A DNA stretch of 64,000 nt from Roseiflexus castenholzii DSM 13941 (GCF_000017805.1 NC_009767.1:2232001-2296000), one strand, 5' to 3'. Counted from the stretch's first letter, positions 7,997 through 17,252 are shown. Numbers and translations are program-made. Notes: generated by a model from the sequence alone, not told the origin.

Positions 7997-8476
7997 ATGG
8001 AACTCTATCTGCTCCGCCATGCGATCGCGGAAGAGCGCTCGAACGACGGCAGCGACTCGGCGCGGATGCTCACTCCCGAAGGTGCCGAGAAGATGCGCAT
8101 TGGCGCGCGCGGACTGCGGCGGCTCGGTGTGGCGATCGACCGGTTACTGACCAGCCCGCTGACCCGCGCCCGCGAAACCGCCGAGATCGTCGGCGCCGCG
8201 CTGGATGTTGCTCCTGAGACGGTCGGTGCGCTTGCGCCGGGGTGCAACGCAGCGACGCTGATCGATCTGCTGGCGGATATGCCGCGCGCAAAGAGCGTCA
8301 TGGTCGTCGGACACGAACCGGACCTCAGCAGCATGATCGCCGACCTGACCGGCGGCAGCCGGGTTGTGATGAAGAAAGGAGGGTTGGCATTGATCGACCT
8401 GTCATCGTTCGAACTCAGCGCCGGTTCGTTGCTCTGGGTGTTGCCGCCGAAGGTGTTGCGAGCGCTTGGGAAGTAG
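7997..8476 (+). CDS. sixA: SixA-type phosphohistidine phosphatase
   Basis: This 159-aa protein of the histidine phosphatase (phosphoglycerate mutase-like) superfamily carries the RHA catalytic motif at the start (LLRHAIAE, phospho-acceptor His8), an arginine in TSPLTRARETAEI and the second histidine in VVGHEPDLS. SixA proteins are short single-domain enzymes that dephosphorylate phosphohistidine on signalling or PTS proteins; the partner here is unknown. The start is fixed by AAGGAG at 7984-7989, 7 nt before the ATG. The gene is divergent from guaA and separated from it by the satellite. Confidence 0.88.
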   Translation: MELYLLRHAIAEERSNDGSDSARMLTPEGAEKMRIGARGLRRLGVAIDRLLTSPLTRARETAEIVGAALDVAPETVGALAPGCNAATLIDLLADMPRAKSVMVVGHEPDLSSMIADLTGGSRVVMKKGGLALIDLSSFELSAGSLLWVLPPKVLRALGK

Positions 8477-8700
8477 GACGAGCATCCTCAACTGTTATCG
8501 TGGGGGCAACTCCCTCCCCCGCTGAGGGAGGGCAAGGGGTGGAGGCAAAACCAGCGTGTGTGGAGGGCGCTCCCGGATGGCGGCATGCCGAACGCGCGCA
8601 CCCGAAGGGGAACCGTCGTCGTAGAGACAGGCGAACCGTCGGTCTGCCTGCCGATTCGCGCGGGGATGAGCGCGTTGCATCAATCGTTTTGAGCGTCGCT
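8477..8700. other. Convergent intergenic region with a short inverted repeat
   Basis: The gap lies between the convergent sixA and lipoprotein genes. CTCCCTC and GAGGGAG (about 8510-8530) form a 7-bp stem with a 6-nt loop. There is no T-run, so terminator function is uncertain. Nothing else is recognised. Confidence 0.4.
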
Positions 8701-10158
8701 CTAAGGCAGCCAGGCAAGTGGCGAGGCAAAATCAACATTGCTGATCAGGCGGATCGACGGCGCCACGCCCGGTTGCCACAGCCATACCTCGCCAGGAGAC
8801 TCGGCGCCTGACGGGTCGAATGGTTCATTCAGCGGCACATCGGGACGCCAGCCGGGCGGGAGGAGCACCGCCAGGAGTGTCCCATCCGGTGACCAGGCAG
8901 CGCTGGCGGCGCGCGGCAGACGCGTCGCTGAACCACCGAGCATTGTCACCGATCCCTGTGGCAAATCGACAGTACGCAAGCCATCGAGCGCGACGACCTG
9001 CACCGACCAGTCGTCGTAGCCGCCAAAGCCACGTGCATCACTGTAGTTGTGCTCGATGATTGCCGTTCGCCGTCCATCGGGCGCGAAGCGGGAAGGCAGC
9101 AGCCATCCGGCGCCTTCAGCGAAGGGGCGTCCCTTCCCCTCGAATGACCCGCCGATCTCGCTCAGATTGACATCAACCTCGATCTGCATCCCGACGTAGC
9201 GATGATACGCAACCGATGCGCCATCAGGCGACCAGGCGGGCGCATAGACCAGCATGCCAGTATTGGGTGCAGGGGCGTCGGCGCCATCAGCGCGCGCAAA
9301 GTTCCAGGTATTTTCACCGCGCCGGTTGATCAGGCGAATGGCATTCCCGGCGACCGGCGCGCCGCCTGCGATTGCCGGATCGCGCAGCGTCGGCGGGGCG
9401 CTATAGGCGATGCGTCGACCATCAGGCGACAGTGCGGGATCGCAGCCATTTGCGAGTGCCTGGCGCTGCCCGCTTGCAATGTCGAGCACAACAATCTGGC
9501 CGGCGCTGCACCATAATGCCCGGTCGGGCCACGTCTGCGGCAGGAACTCGCTGGCATCGGCGGCGGCAAAGATCAGAGCGGCGTTATCGGGAGACCAGGA
9601 AAGCGACGCTTCGACGCTGCGATCATTGGTGATGCGTCGCAGGTCGCTCCCGTCGCGTCGCACCGTCCACACATCGAACTGTCGCTCGACCTCACGCACA
9701 ACGGCGATGACATTCCCATTTGCAGACGGCGTGAATTCGCGCACCTGGTCGACGATCAGGCGCTCGCCGCCGGCATCGAATATCCAGAGCGCCCCGTCGC
9801 GCAGGAAGAAGAGTATGCCGGTGAACGACGATGTTGGTGGAACCGGTGTGGGAGGCGCAGGCGTGGGTGTCGCCGTCGGCGGTGGGGGCGCGACTGTGGG
9901 TTGTGGAGAAGGTATGGGTGTTGGTTCAGGCTGGCTTGTCGCCGGCGGTGCGGAGGTTGGTTCAGGCAGGCTCGTCGCAGGCGGCGTTTCCGGCGTTGGC
10001 GCCAGAATTGGCGTTGGTGGCGCCGTTATCGTTGGTTCGGAGGGAACCGCGGTCGGCGATGGGAATCCAGCGGCAGGGGAGGGTGCGCCGCCGCACGATA
10101 CCATCAGCAGCACCAGGATCAGCAGGCTGACAGTTTGGAAGAAGGGCTTTCGATGCAT
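8701..10158 (-). CDS. Secreted lipoprotein with Pro/Thr-rich linker and TolB/PD40-like beta-propeller
   Basis: The 485-aa protein opens with a type II signal peptide (hydrophobic FFQTVSLLILVLLMV, lipobox Cys22). About 90 residues very rich in Pro, Thr, Ser and Ala follow, a typical cell-wall spacer in Chloroflexota lipoproteins. The rest holds PD40/WD40-like blades marked by repeated SPDG motifs (LSWSPDNAAL, ALSPDGRRIAY, AWSPDGASVAY, AWSPDGTLLAV). It is probably tethered to the membrane outer face and binds a ligand or protein; no catalytic residues are evident. The start at 10158 is chosen for the signal peptide and the upstream AGGTGG; the open frame to 10698 is spurious. Confidence 0.8.
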   Translation of the reverse strand: MHRKPFFQTVSLLILVLLMVSCGGAPSPAAGFPSPTAVPSEPTITAPPTPILAPTPETPPATSLPEPTSAPPATSQPEPTPIPSPQPTVAPPPPTATPTPAPPTPVPPTSSFTGILFFLRDGALWIFDAGGERLIVDQVREFTPSANGNVIAVVREVERQFDVWTVRRDGSDLRRITNDRSVEASLSWSPDNAALIFAAADASEFLPQTWPDRALWCSAGQIVVLDIASGQRQALANGCDPALSPDGRRIAYSAPPTLRDPAIAGGAPVAGNAIRLINRRGENTWNFARADGADAPAPNTGMLVYAPAWSPDGASVAYHRYVGMQIEVDVNLSEIGGSFEGKGRPFAEGAGWLLPSRFAPDGRRTAIIEHNYSDARGFGGYDDWSVQVVALDGLRTVDLPQGSVTMLGGSATRLPRAASAAWSPDGTLLAVLLPPGWRPDVPLNEPFDPSGAESPGEVWLWQPGVAPSIRLISNVDFASPLAWLP

Positions 10159-10281
10159 GCGACCACCTGAGCGCCGAGAAGTGGGGACTGAGAACCAGGC
10201 ATGGCGTGATAGGTCTCGTGCAGGCTTGCCCAAGAGATGTTGCGCGTGCCCACGGTTATGCCATTGGAAATCTCTATGTTT

Positions 10282-10290
10282 ATTGTACCA
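10282..10290 (-). promoter_or_regulatory. Putative promoter of the lipoprotein gene, TGGTACAAT
   Basis: The minus strand carries the extended -10 TGGTACAAT about 125 nt upstream of the start at 10158, with no clear -35. Confidence 0.4.
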
Positions 10291-10421
10291 CGTCAGTTGA
10301 TGATGCACCGATGACGTGTATCTGACACAATCGTCATAATATCCTCCCGTGTGGTAATGCTCTGGTAAGCGCAGCGGCGTACTATTCCATGGGATTTGGA
10401 TCGATACATGAGTAATGGGAC

Positions 10422-10889
10422 ATGAAGCAGACTCAGACGACCATGACACCAACCAATCCACAGAGTCTCGACCAAAACGCCGAAAAGACACAGAGCACGT
10501 TTGGAAGCGCAGCGCAACACTCCTCCAGGCGACCATCGCAGCCGCGGATTGTCCTGCAACCGGTGGTGCTTGATGACATGGCAACATCAACGCCAGACAT
10601 CCCGCGTCTCGAAGATATGACAGAATCTGAGATCGGACATAAAACGCGAGATGTTGAAGAAGAGCAGCGCAATCCTGTCCAGGCGCGGAGCGTGGCAAAC
10701 ATCCTGCGCGCCGACAGACGCAAGCGCAGATCGCATGATGGCACTGATCAGACGCGCATGATGCTGCTCGACTATCGTATATCGCTGCCGGGGCGTTCGG
10801 TCATCATTGGTGCGCTATTCATCTGCGGCGTGATCGCCGTCGCCCTTTTTGTGACCTTACTGCTGGCGGCGAAGGCGCCTATCGTCTGA
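10422..10889 (+). CDS. Hypothetical protein with one C-terminal membrane helix
   Basis: This 155-aa protein is not recognised. The first ~120 residues are polar, rich in Gln, Ser, Thr, Arg and Asp, and probably disordered. Residues about 125-148 form a single hydrophobic helix (IIGALFICGVIAVALFVTLLLA), so it is likely a tail-anchored or bitopic protein. It is divergent from the lipoprotein gene, across a 263-bp intergenic region. No strong Shine-Dalgarno is visible; the upstream ATGGGAC is only weakly suggestive. Confidence 0.5.
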   Translation: MKQTQTTMTPTNPQSLDQNAEKTQSTFGSAAQHSSRRPSQPRIVLQPVVLDDMATSTPDIPRLEDMTESEIGHKTRDVEEEQRNPVQARSVANILRADRRKRRSHDGTDQTRMMLLDYRISLPGRSVIIGALFICGVIAVALFVTLLLAAKAPIV

Positions 10890-11387
10890 GTATACCGGGA
10901 ATATGGACTGGGAACGCAAGCGGAGTGCAGGCATTGCCCGCAATGTGCGGGACAACACCTGCACTTAACTTGTTTTCACGGAGAGGATGACCATCGGGCA
11001 GCAGTTCGATGCTGCGCTTGTCGTCTGGATGCACGTGTGCGTACAGCAGTGCCAGCGTAGGATGCGCCTGCCAGTGTATCCCACGCCACTCGCCGGTGAT
11101 GTCGCCCTGCAATGGCGCGCGTGATGCGCAACCCGGATTATGTCATCAGTGTATCCCACACGCCACCCGCCGGTGATGTCGCCCTGCACCGTATATCGCT
11201 GCCTGTGAGTTACCCTGCCACTGACCGGCGTGCTGCGTGCCCCACCGAAGCGCTCACCTGCACCGTATATCGCCGCCTGTGAGTTACCCTGCCACGTCAC
11301 CGGCCATGCCGCTCACCGGTGACCACCCGGCGTCCACGTCGCCTGCTGGCGTTCCGTCTGCGCCGTCGGCGTCGAACGCCACCTCTT
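10890..11387. repeat. Non-coding region with degenerate long direct repeats
   Basis: No gene is seen. Two blocks recur. A segment with CCGTATATCG[CT]CGCCTGTGAGTT-type sequence and TACCCTGCCAC appears at about 11186-11228 and 11261-11304. A segment with TGTATCCCAC and CGCCGGTGATGTCGCCCTGCA appears at about 11083-11112 and 11150-11188. The copies are partly interleaved, like an eroded tandem repeat. Confidence 0.6.
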
Positions 11388-11536
11388 ATACCAATGACCG
11401 GTGATCATCCGGCCTTGTCACCCCGAGCAGCGCGAGGGGTCTGGCGCGACCCGCTTCGATTCCTCGCTGCGCTCGGAATGACAAGTCGCTGCGCTCGGAA
11501 TGACACGCATGCGGCATCGTCAAGCGTCATTGGTAT
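11388..11536 (-). repeat. Interspersed ~147-bp element, copy R1
   Basis: The element is bounded by ATACCAATGAC and its inverse GTCATTGGTAT (11-bp terminal inverted repeats) and has no coding capacity. Inside are GTCACCCCGAGCAGCGCGAGGGG and the inverted GTCATTCCGAGCGCAGCG motif. Orientation is opposite to copies R4-R6. It fits a MITE-like or REP-like element; no transposase is present in the window. Confidence 0.85.
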
Positions 11537-11902
11537 CACCTCTCGCCTCTCCCCTCTCGCCTCTCCCCTCTCCCCTCTCGCCTCTCGCCTCTCCCCTCTC
11601 GCCTCTCCCCTCTCCACAAATGCGAGATAAATCTCGCGCTACGCCATTGTCGGGCGCCTCGCGCCTCTCGCCTCTCACCTCTCACCTCTCACCTCTCACC
11701 TCTCACCTCTCACCTCTCCCCTCTCGCCTCTCGCCTCTCCCCTCTCCCCTCTCCACAAATGCGAGATAAATCTCGCGCTACGCCATTGTCGGGCTCCTCG
11801 CGCCTCGCGCCTCTCACCTCTCACCTCTCACCTCTCACCTCTCACCTCTCACCTCTCACCTCTCACCTCTCACCTCTCGCCTCTCCCCTCTCGCCTCTCA
11901 CG
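11537..11902. repeat. Satellite array 2a: pyrimidine heptamers with two hairpin cores
   Basis: Strings of 7-bp units CTCTCNC (N = A, C or G) fill the region on the plus strand, interrupted by two cores (about 11615-11655 and 11754-11794) containing the palindrome GCGAGAT-AA-ATCTCGC. The core is the reverse complement of the array 1 core. Confidence 0.9.
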
Positions 11903-12048
11903 CCAATGACCGGTGACCATCCGGCCTTGTCACCCCGAGCAGCGCGAGGGGTCTGGCGCGACCCGCTTCGATTCCTCGCTGCGCTCGGAATGACAAGTCG
12001 CTGCGCTCGGAATGACACGCATGCGGCATCGTCAAGCGTCATTGGTAT
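11903..12048 (-). repeat. Interspersed ~147-bp element, copy R2
   Basis: Nearly identical to R1, with a slightly degenerate left end (CGCCAATGAC) and an intact right end (GTCATTGGTAT). Confidence 0.85.
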
Positions 12049-12273
12049 CACCTCTGACCTCTCGCCTCTCGCCTCTCCACAAATGCGAGATACATCTCGC
12101 GCTACGCCATTGTCGGGACCCTCGCGCCTCTCACCTCTCCCCTCTCGCCTCTCCCCTCTCCACAAATGCGAGATACATCTCGCGCTACGCCATTGTCGGG
12201 ACCCTCTCGCCTCTCGCCTCGCGCCTCTCGCCTCGCGCCTCTCGCCTCGCGCCTCTCCCCTCTCGCCTCTCAC
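12049..12273. repeat. Satellite array 2b: pyrimidine heptamers with two hairpin cores
   Basis: This block has the same heptamer units as array 2a. Its cores at about 12076-12118 and 12159-12200 carry GCGAGAT-AC-ATCTCGC. Confidence 0.9.
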
Positions 12274-12419
12274 ACAATGACCGGTGACCATCCGGCATGG
12301 TCACCCCGAGCAGCGCGAGGGGTCTGGCGCGACCCGCTTCGATTCCTCGCTGCGCTCGGAATGACACGTCGCTGCGCTCAGAATGACAAGAATGCGGCAT
12401 CTTCAATCGTCATTGGTAT
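12274..12419 (-). repeat. Interspersed ~147-bp element, copy R3
   Basis: Third copy in the same orientation as R1 and R2, with the left end degraded to CACAATGACC and the right end CATTGGTAT intact. Confidence 0.85.
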
Positions 12420-12566
12420 TACCTCTGTCGCAGAGCGGTTGCAATGGCTCAGTGATTTCCATGATCGCGTTTTGATCGGCGATGAAGGACTCCAGGCGCG
12501 GCAACGGGCGATTCCGACACGGGGACAGAAGGAACGATCACTCATTGCCATATCCGGTGATGACCT

Positions 12567-13151
12567 TCACCTGTGTCTTCGGGCGCGGTCGTGGTTGCGA
12601 TAGTCGCTGCGCAGACGTATCCCCGCCAGGTGCAGATAGCGTCTCCCGCCGGTCACCAGCCAGTCGGCGATCGTGTGTGCCGCGCTGCCGCTGATGAAGC
12701 CAAAGAGGAACAGGCGTACCATATCCGGGTTGCGGCGCATAAGGTCGAAGATCCATGCCGGCGCCTGTGCGTGCAGATCGGAACTGCCCAGACCTGCATA
12801 TCCCAGGAGCCACGTCCCCCAGATGACAATCAGCATGGTGACGACGGAGAAATAGACCAGGCGCAACAGCGGCGCAATGATCAGACTATGGCTCCAGAAG
12901 TGGCGGTGTGGAATAATCCACATGTACGGTCGCCATATCCAGAAGAAGATGCCCCAGCGATTATCGATTGCCGAGTCGATGTCGAGATCGGGTGAGAAGA
13001 GAAGACCGGAGATCAGATGAGCGCCGGTGAGGACGGTTGCGCCGGTCGCCGCATAGTCCCGACCATTGGACTCCAGCAGTGCATAGGTCGCCGGCGCGAG
13101 GAGCGCACCGGTGGCGACGGTGATGATATCGTGGGTGGGTGTATCGGGCAT
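12567..13151 (-). CDS. DUF2227-like putative metal-binding membrane protein
   Basis: This 194-aa protein resembles DUF2227 proteins, which are small membrane proteins predicted to bind metal. Visible hallmarks are MPDTPTHDIIT at the N-terminus, FSPDLDIDS, the HRHFWSHS histidine cluster and HTIADWLV near the C-terminus. Hydrophobic segments lie around residues 10-25, 40-55, 85-115 and 148-162. The start at 13151 is chosen because family similarity begins there. The gene lies inside a segment flanked by inverted satellite arrays and ~147-bp elements. The exact function of the family is unknown. Confidence 0.7.
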   Translation of the reverse strand: MPDTPTHDIITVATGALLAPATYALLESNGRDYAATGATVLTGAHLISGLLFSPDLDIDSAIDNRWGIFFWIWRPYMWIIPHRHFWSHSLIIAPLLRLVYFSVVTMLIVIWGTWLLGYAGLGSSDLHAQAPAWIFDLMRRNPDMVRLFLFGFISGSAAHTIADWLVTGGRRYLHLAGIRLRSDYRNHDRARRHR

Positions 13152-13384
13152 GCGCCGGCCTGTACGGACTCTCAGCTGTTTTTTGAACCACAGAGCCACA
13201 GAGAACACAGAGGGGCATACAGATGCATCTCACGCGATCCCACATTCAATGGACAACTGCCGCTCCTTGCTTGCGATCTCTGTGCCTCTGCACCTTTGTG
13301 CGATAGACGACACGCATCACAGAACATACGCCCCTCTTTCGCATTCTGGACGCTCCCTGTGCACCATCGCGCTTCAGACAGCCT

Positions 13385-13777
13385 TTACCTCGCACGGGGC
13401 CACGCTGGATCGAGAAACCGCTGGATTTCGACCAGGTGCCCGTCCGGGTCGCGCAGAAAGCAGTGATAGATATTGAAGTGGGGGTTGTACTGCGGCGGTT
13501 GCGCAACAGTCACGCCACGATCCGCAAGATAGCGATGCCATTCGTCAACGTCGTGCGTCACCAGGGTCAAAATGAGCGATCCAGGCATTGGAGGCGCAGT
13601 AGTATCATTGCGCTGGCACACCCCCAGGTACGCATCACTGGCGACGCAATAAATTCGACACGTCCCCTGATCGAGCGCCAGCGGCAGGCCAAGGAGATCG
13701 CCGTAAAATGCGGCGCTGGCGTTCAGATCGCGGACGTAGATGAAGGTCACGAATTGTTCAAATGATGCTGGTCTCAT
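13385..13777 (-). CDS. VOC-family (glyoxalase / bleomycin-resistance fold) protein
   Basis: This 130-aa single-domain protein has the expected VOC layout: FVTFIYVRDLNASAAFYGDL at the start, SLILTLVTHDVDEWHRYLAD in the middle and the closing FLRDPDGHLVEIQRF, whose Glu is the usual metal ligand. VOC proteins include glyoxalases, dioxygenases and antibiotic-binding proteins, so the substrate cannot be assigned. The C-terminus is short and basic. It shares the island at 12.5-13.8 kb with the DUF2227 gene. Confidence 0.75.
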   Translation of the reverse strand: MRPASFEQFVTFIYVRDLNASAAFYGDLLGLPLALDQGTCRIYCVASDAYLGVCQRNDTTAPPMPGSLILTLVTHDVDEWHRYLADRGVTVAQPPQYNPHFNIYHCFLRDPDGHLVEIQRFLDPAWPRAR

Positions 13778-13931
13778 GGTTTAACAATAGCACAGACATG
13801 CGAAATGTGCAAGATGCGGTTTCGCTCTGGGTGAGGCACTCGCGCTGACGCAAACGCCTGCGCTGGACGCCCGAAGCTCCGCCGGCGCGGGGATGGCGTG
13901 AACACGTCCGGGCGACGCGCGCGTGGGCGTG

Positions 13932-14811
13932 TGGGCGAGAGGGGAGAGGGGAGAGGGGAGAGGCGAGGGGCAAGAGACGAGAGGTGAGAGGTGAGAGGCG
14001 CGAGGGTCCCGACAATGGCGTAGCGCGAGATTTATCTCGCATTTGTGGAGAGGGGAGAGGCGAGAGGGGAGAGGCGAGAGGGGAGAGGCGAGAGGGGAGA
14101 GGCGAGAGGGGAGAGGCGAGAGGGGAGAGGCGAGAGGGGAGGGGCGAGAGGTGAGAGGTGAGAGGTGAGAGGCGCGAGGCGCGAGGGTCCCGACAATGGC
14201 GTAGCGCGAGATTTATCTCGCATTTGTGGAGAGGGGAGAGGCGAGAGGCGAGAGGGGAGAGGCGAGAGGTCAGAGGTGAGAGGGGAGAGGGGAGAGGGGA
14301 GAGGTGAGAGGTGAGAGGCGAGAGGCGCGAGGCGCCCGACAATGGCGTAGCGCGAGATTTATCTCGCATTTGTGGAGAGGTGAGAGGCGAGAGGCGAGGG
14401 GCGAAAGGCGAGAGGCGCGAGGCGCGAGGCGCGAGGCGCGAGGCGCGAGGGTCCCGACAATGGCGTAGCGCGAGATTTATCTCGCATTTGTGGAGAGGTG
14501 AGAGGCGCGAGGCGCGAGGCGCGAGGGTCCCGACAATGGCGTAGCGCGAGATTTATCTCGCATTTGTGGAGAGGTGAGAGGCGCGAGGCGCGAGGCGCGA
14601 GGGTCCCGACAATGGCGTAGCGCGAGATTTATCTCGCATTTGTGGAGAGGTGAGAGGCGCGAGGCGCGAGGCGCGAGGGTCCCGACAATGGCGTAGCGCG
14701 AGATTTATCTCGCATTTGTGGAGAGGTGAGAGGTGAGAGGTGAGAGGCGCGAGGGTCCCGACAATGGCGTAGCGCGAGATTTATCTCGCATTTGTGGAGA
14801 GGTGAGAGGTG
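13932..14811. repeat. Satellite array 3: purine heptamers with eight hairpin cores
   Basis: The plus strand is a purine-rich run of 7-bp units (GNGAGAG, shading to GAGGCGC), with eight cores of the form CCCGACAATGGCGTAGC + GCGAGAT-TT-ATCTCGC + ATTTGTGGAGAGG. Cores occur near 14008, 14188, 14337, 14456, 14529, 14606, 14681 and 14757. It is in the same orientation as array 1 and opposite to array 2. From about 14040 to 14170 the DNA is almost pure polypurine. No gene is supported here. Confidence 0.92.
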
Positions 14812-14960
14812 ATACCAATGACGCTTGACGATGCCGCATGCGTGTCATTCCGAGCGCAGCGACGTGTCATTCCGAGCGCAGCGAGGAATCTCAGCGGGTC
14901 GCGCCAGACCCCTCGCGCTGCTCGGGGTGACCATGCCGGATGTTCACAGGGAATTGGCGT
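14812..14960 (+). repeat. Interspersed ~147-bp element, copy R4
   Basis: Begins with ATACCAATGACG directly at the end of array 3, carries two GTCATTCCGAGCGCAGCG blocks and ends in a degenerate AATTGGCGT. It is inverted relative to R1-R3, so the two-gene island is flanked by inverted copies. Confidence 0.85.
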
Positions 14961-15120
14961 GAGAGGCGAGAGGCGAGAGGGGAGAGGGGAGAGAGGCACG
15001 AGGCGCGGGGCGCGTGGGGGGCGGTGCGCGGAGGCGCGCGGTGTGCGTGGACGCGCGGTGTGTGTGGGGACGCGCGGTTTGCGGGGGCGGCGCGCCCCTA
15101 CCGGACGATGGAGCGGATTG
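14961..15120. repeat. GC-rich low-complexity stretch
   Basis: GAGAGGC heptamers pass into runs built on GCGCGCGGTGTGTGTGGG-like sequence (about 15000-15100), ending with GGCGCGCCCCTACC, which resembles the GGCGCCCC motifs at 210-335. No gene is seen. Confidence 0.6.
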
Positions 15121-15157
15121 CCGCCTGACTGTGCATGCATGGACCCTCGCTAGTTTG

Positions 15158-15166
15158 TGCTACAAT
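15158..15166 (+). promoter_or_regulatory. Putative promoter, extended -10 TGCTACAAT
   Basis: TGCTACAAT lies 39 nt before the ATG at 15205, which supports that start over the upstream ATG at 15172 because the transcript would begin near 15173. Confidence 0.45.
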
Positions 15167-15204
15167 CATGCATGTTCGACGCTGTGGAGCAAACATCAAA
15201 AGTG

Positions 15205-16611
15205 ATGGATATTCATGAACAGGCGATCACAGACCTCCTGGCGCAGGCGGAAGGCGAGCGCGTGGCATGCGTGCGGGCGAATGTTCGTCCCATCGATCTG
15301 GCGCAAACCATGGCGGCAATGGCGAATGCCTCCGGCGGGACGATCTTGATCGGCGTGCGTGGGCGTCAGGTCGAAGGGGTGGCAGATGTGGACGCTGCGC
15401 GAGCGATGGCGTTCGACGCGGCGCTGGCATGTCTGCCGCCGCTCGTCCTTCCGCTGCCGGTCGTTGTCACACACAATGGCGCCACGCTGCTGATTGTCAC
15501 CGTTCCTTCAGGATTGCCCCATGTCTACAGCGTCGGTGGAACCTACCTGCGGCGGGAAGGTTCTGCGAATGTGCCGCTTGCTCCCGATGCCTTGCGACAC
15601 CTTCTGATTGAGCGGGGCGAAACAAGTTGGGACCGGATGGCGCCGCCGGATGCAACGCTCGCCGATCTGGATGCTGAAAAGATCGCCGCCTACGCACGAC
15701 GTGTTGGTCCTATCGCTGAAGCCGATCCGCTGGCATTTCTGCTCCGGCGCGGCTGTCTGATGCAGCGCAGCGGCACCGCTACCGGTAAGACCGAATTCGT
15801 GCCCACCAACGCCGGTCTCCTCCTCTTCGGCGTCGAAATCGAGCGCTGGTTTCCACAGGCAGAAGTGACGCTGGTGCGCTATCAGGGACGAGAGATGAGC
15901 GACGCATTTCTGCGTGAAGATATCCGCGACACGCTGCCGGAAACAGCCCGCCGCGCCGAACGCTGGCTGATAGAACATATGCGCCGTGGTAGCCGCATGG
16001 TCGGGTTGGAACGGGAGGACTGGACGCAATTCCCGTTGGGTGCGGTCCGCGAAGCGTTGATCAATGCGCTGGCGCACCGCGATTACACGATCCGTGGCGA
16101 CTCCATTCGCGTCCTGCTCTTCAGCGACCGTCTGGAATGTTATTCGCCGGGGCGTTTGCCGGGACATGTCACGCTTCAGAACCTGGTCGAAGAGCGCTTT
16201 AGCCGGAACGCAACGCTGGTGCAGGCGCTGGCGGACCTGGGGTTGATCGAGCGGCTTGGTTATGGCATCGACCGCATGCTGCGTCAAATGGCCGACGCTG
16301 GCTTGCCGCCGCCGGAGTTCCGCGAGACGACTGCCGGATTTCTGGTCACGCTCTATGGGCGCACCGGCGACGACCGCGCCGATGCCGGCGGCGCCGATGT
16401 CGCCGCCTGGCGGCGCATGGGGCTGAACGAGCGGCAGATTGCGGCGCTGCTCTTTCTCGCAGAGCATCAGCGCATCACCAACCGCGACATGCAGGAACTT
16501 GCGCCGGATGTCTCTGCCGAAACACTGCGTCGTGACCTCGTCGATCTGGTCGAACGCGGGTTGCTGTTGCGCGTCGGCGACAAACGTGGCGCGTACTATA
16601 TTCTGAAGTGA
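15205..16611 (+). CDS. AlbA/Schlafen-type putative transcriptional regulator with HATPase_c_4 domain
   Basis: The 468-aa protein has an N-terminal AlbA_2 (divergent AAA-4) domain over about residues 15-130 (AMANASGGTILIGV). Later comes a GHKL-like HATPase_c_4 domain: the REALINALAHRDY motif, RLECYSPGRLP, then GYGIDRML. The C-terminal ~70 residues look like a winged helix (NERQIAALLFLAEHQRITNRDMQEL). Proteins of this type are annotated as transcriptional regulators or RecG-like helicases, and their ligands are mostly unknown. Alternative starts at 15172 and 15157 lack ribosome-binding sites too. The 3' end overlaps the convergent LON-domain gene by 16 bp. Confidence 0.78.
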   Translation: MDIHEQAITDLLAQAEGERVACVRANVRPIDLAQTMAAMANASGGTILIGVRGRQVEGVADVDAARAMAFDAALACLPPLVLPLPVVVTHNGATLLIVTVPSGLPHVYSVGGTYLRREGSANVPLAPDALRHLLIERGETSWDRMAPPDATLADLDAEKIAAYARRVGPIAEADPLAFLLRRGCLMQRSGTATGKTEFVPTNAGLLLFGVEIERWFPQAEVTLVRYQGREMSDAFLREDIRDTLPETARRAERWLIEHMRRGSRMVGLEREDWTQFPLGAVREALINALAHRDYTIRGDSIRVLLFSDRLECYSPGRLPGHVTLQNLVEERFSRNATLVQALADLGLIERLGYGIDRMLRQMADAGLPPPEFRETTAGFLVTLYGRTGDDRADAGGADVAAWRRMGLNERQIAALLFLAEHQRITNRDMQELAPDVSAETLRRDLVDLVERGLLLRVGDKRGAYYILK

Positions 16612-17225
16612 CGGCGCAAAATATCCAGTTCGTGGGTGAGCAGCGCACTTATCCGAACCAGCCGTTCGCTCACATCGGCGATCTCCAGGAGCGCCTGGCG
16701 TTCTGCGAGGTTGGCGCGCACCAACAACATCGATGCCAGAAGTGCTGCCAGATGACGGGGATCATCGGCAGATTCGAGTTGTGTGCGCACTTCCTCATTG
16801 GGCGGCAGCGCGTCGAGCAATTCCCGGGCGCGTGCGCGCGCTTCCTGCATACGCGTCGCAATGTCTGAGGCGTTAATGTGATCTGGCAGAACATGGACCA
16901 GTGCGCGGAGATACGGCTCGCGCTGCGTCACCTGCTCGATGGCAATCCGTTCGAGCGCCTGGAGCGCAATGCGGAGTGTCCCATCATGCAGGCGCACCAG
17001 GCGGTGCAACCGCGCCAATGCGCCGATGGCATAGCACTGATCAGGGTCATCTCCCCGTTGCGCACTGACCGCAACAAGACCGCCTGAGATGACGGCGTCG
17101 TCTACCAGCCGTATCGCTGCCGGACGGCTTACTGCCACCGGCACGACGCTCGGCGGGAAGACCACAATGCCGCGCAGCGCCAGAAGCGGCAGTTCGGCGG
17201 TCAGATTGTGCGATGTATGTGTCAC
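16596..17225 (-). CDS. LON substrate-binding domain protein (no protease domain)
   Basis: The 209-aa protein matches the N-terminal LON domain of Lon proteases: ELPLLALRGIVVFPPSVVPV at the start, AIGALARLHRL, then a helical region with ARARELLDALPP. The AAA and peptidase modules are absent, so it is a stand-alone LON/PUA-like protein whose partner is unknown. The start is a GTG at 17225; no strong ribosome-binding site is seen. It converges with, and overlaps by 16 bp, the preceding plus-strand gene. Confidence 0.82.
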   Translation of the reverse strand: MTHTSHNLTAELPLLALRGIVVFPPSVVPVAVSRPAAIRLVDDAVISGGLVAVSAQRGDDPDQCYAIGALARLHRLVRLHDGTLRIALQALERIAIEQVTQREPYLRALVHVLPDHINASDIATRMQEARARARELLDALPPNEEVRTQLESADDPRHLAALLASMLLVRANLAERQALLEIADVSERLVRISALLTHELDILRRHFRI

Positions 17226-17252
17226 ATGCCATCTCGGAACAGAAACTGATTC

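Noticed and set aside
11500..12287. Open frames in arrays 2 and 3
   Set aside because: Ser/Pro/Leu-rich translations (SPLASPLS) reflect the CTCTCNC heptamers. Several overlapping frames are open, which is expected from a stop-free repeat.
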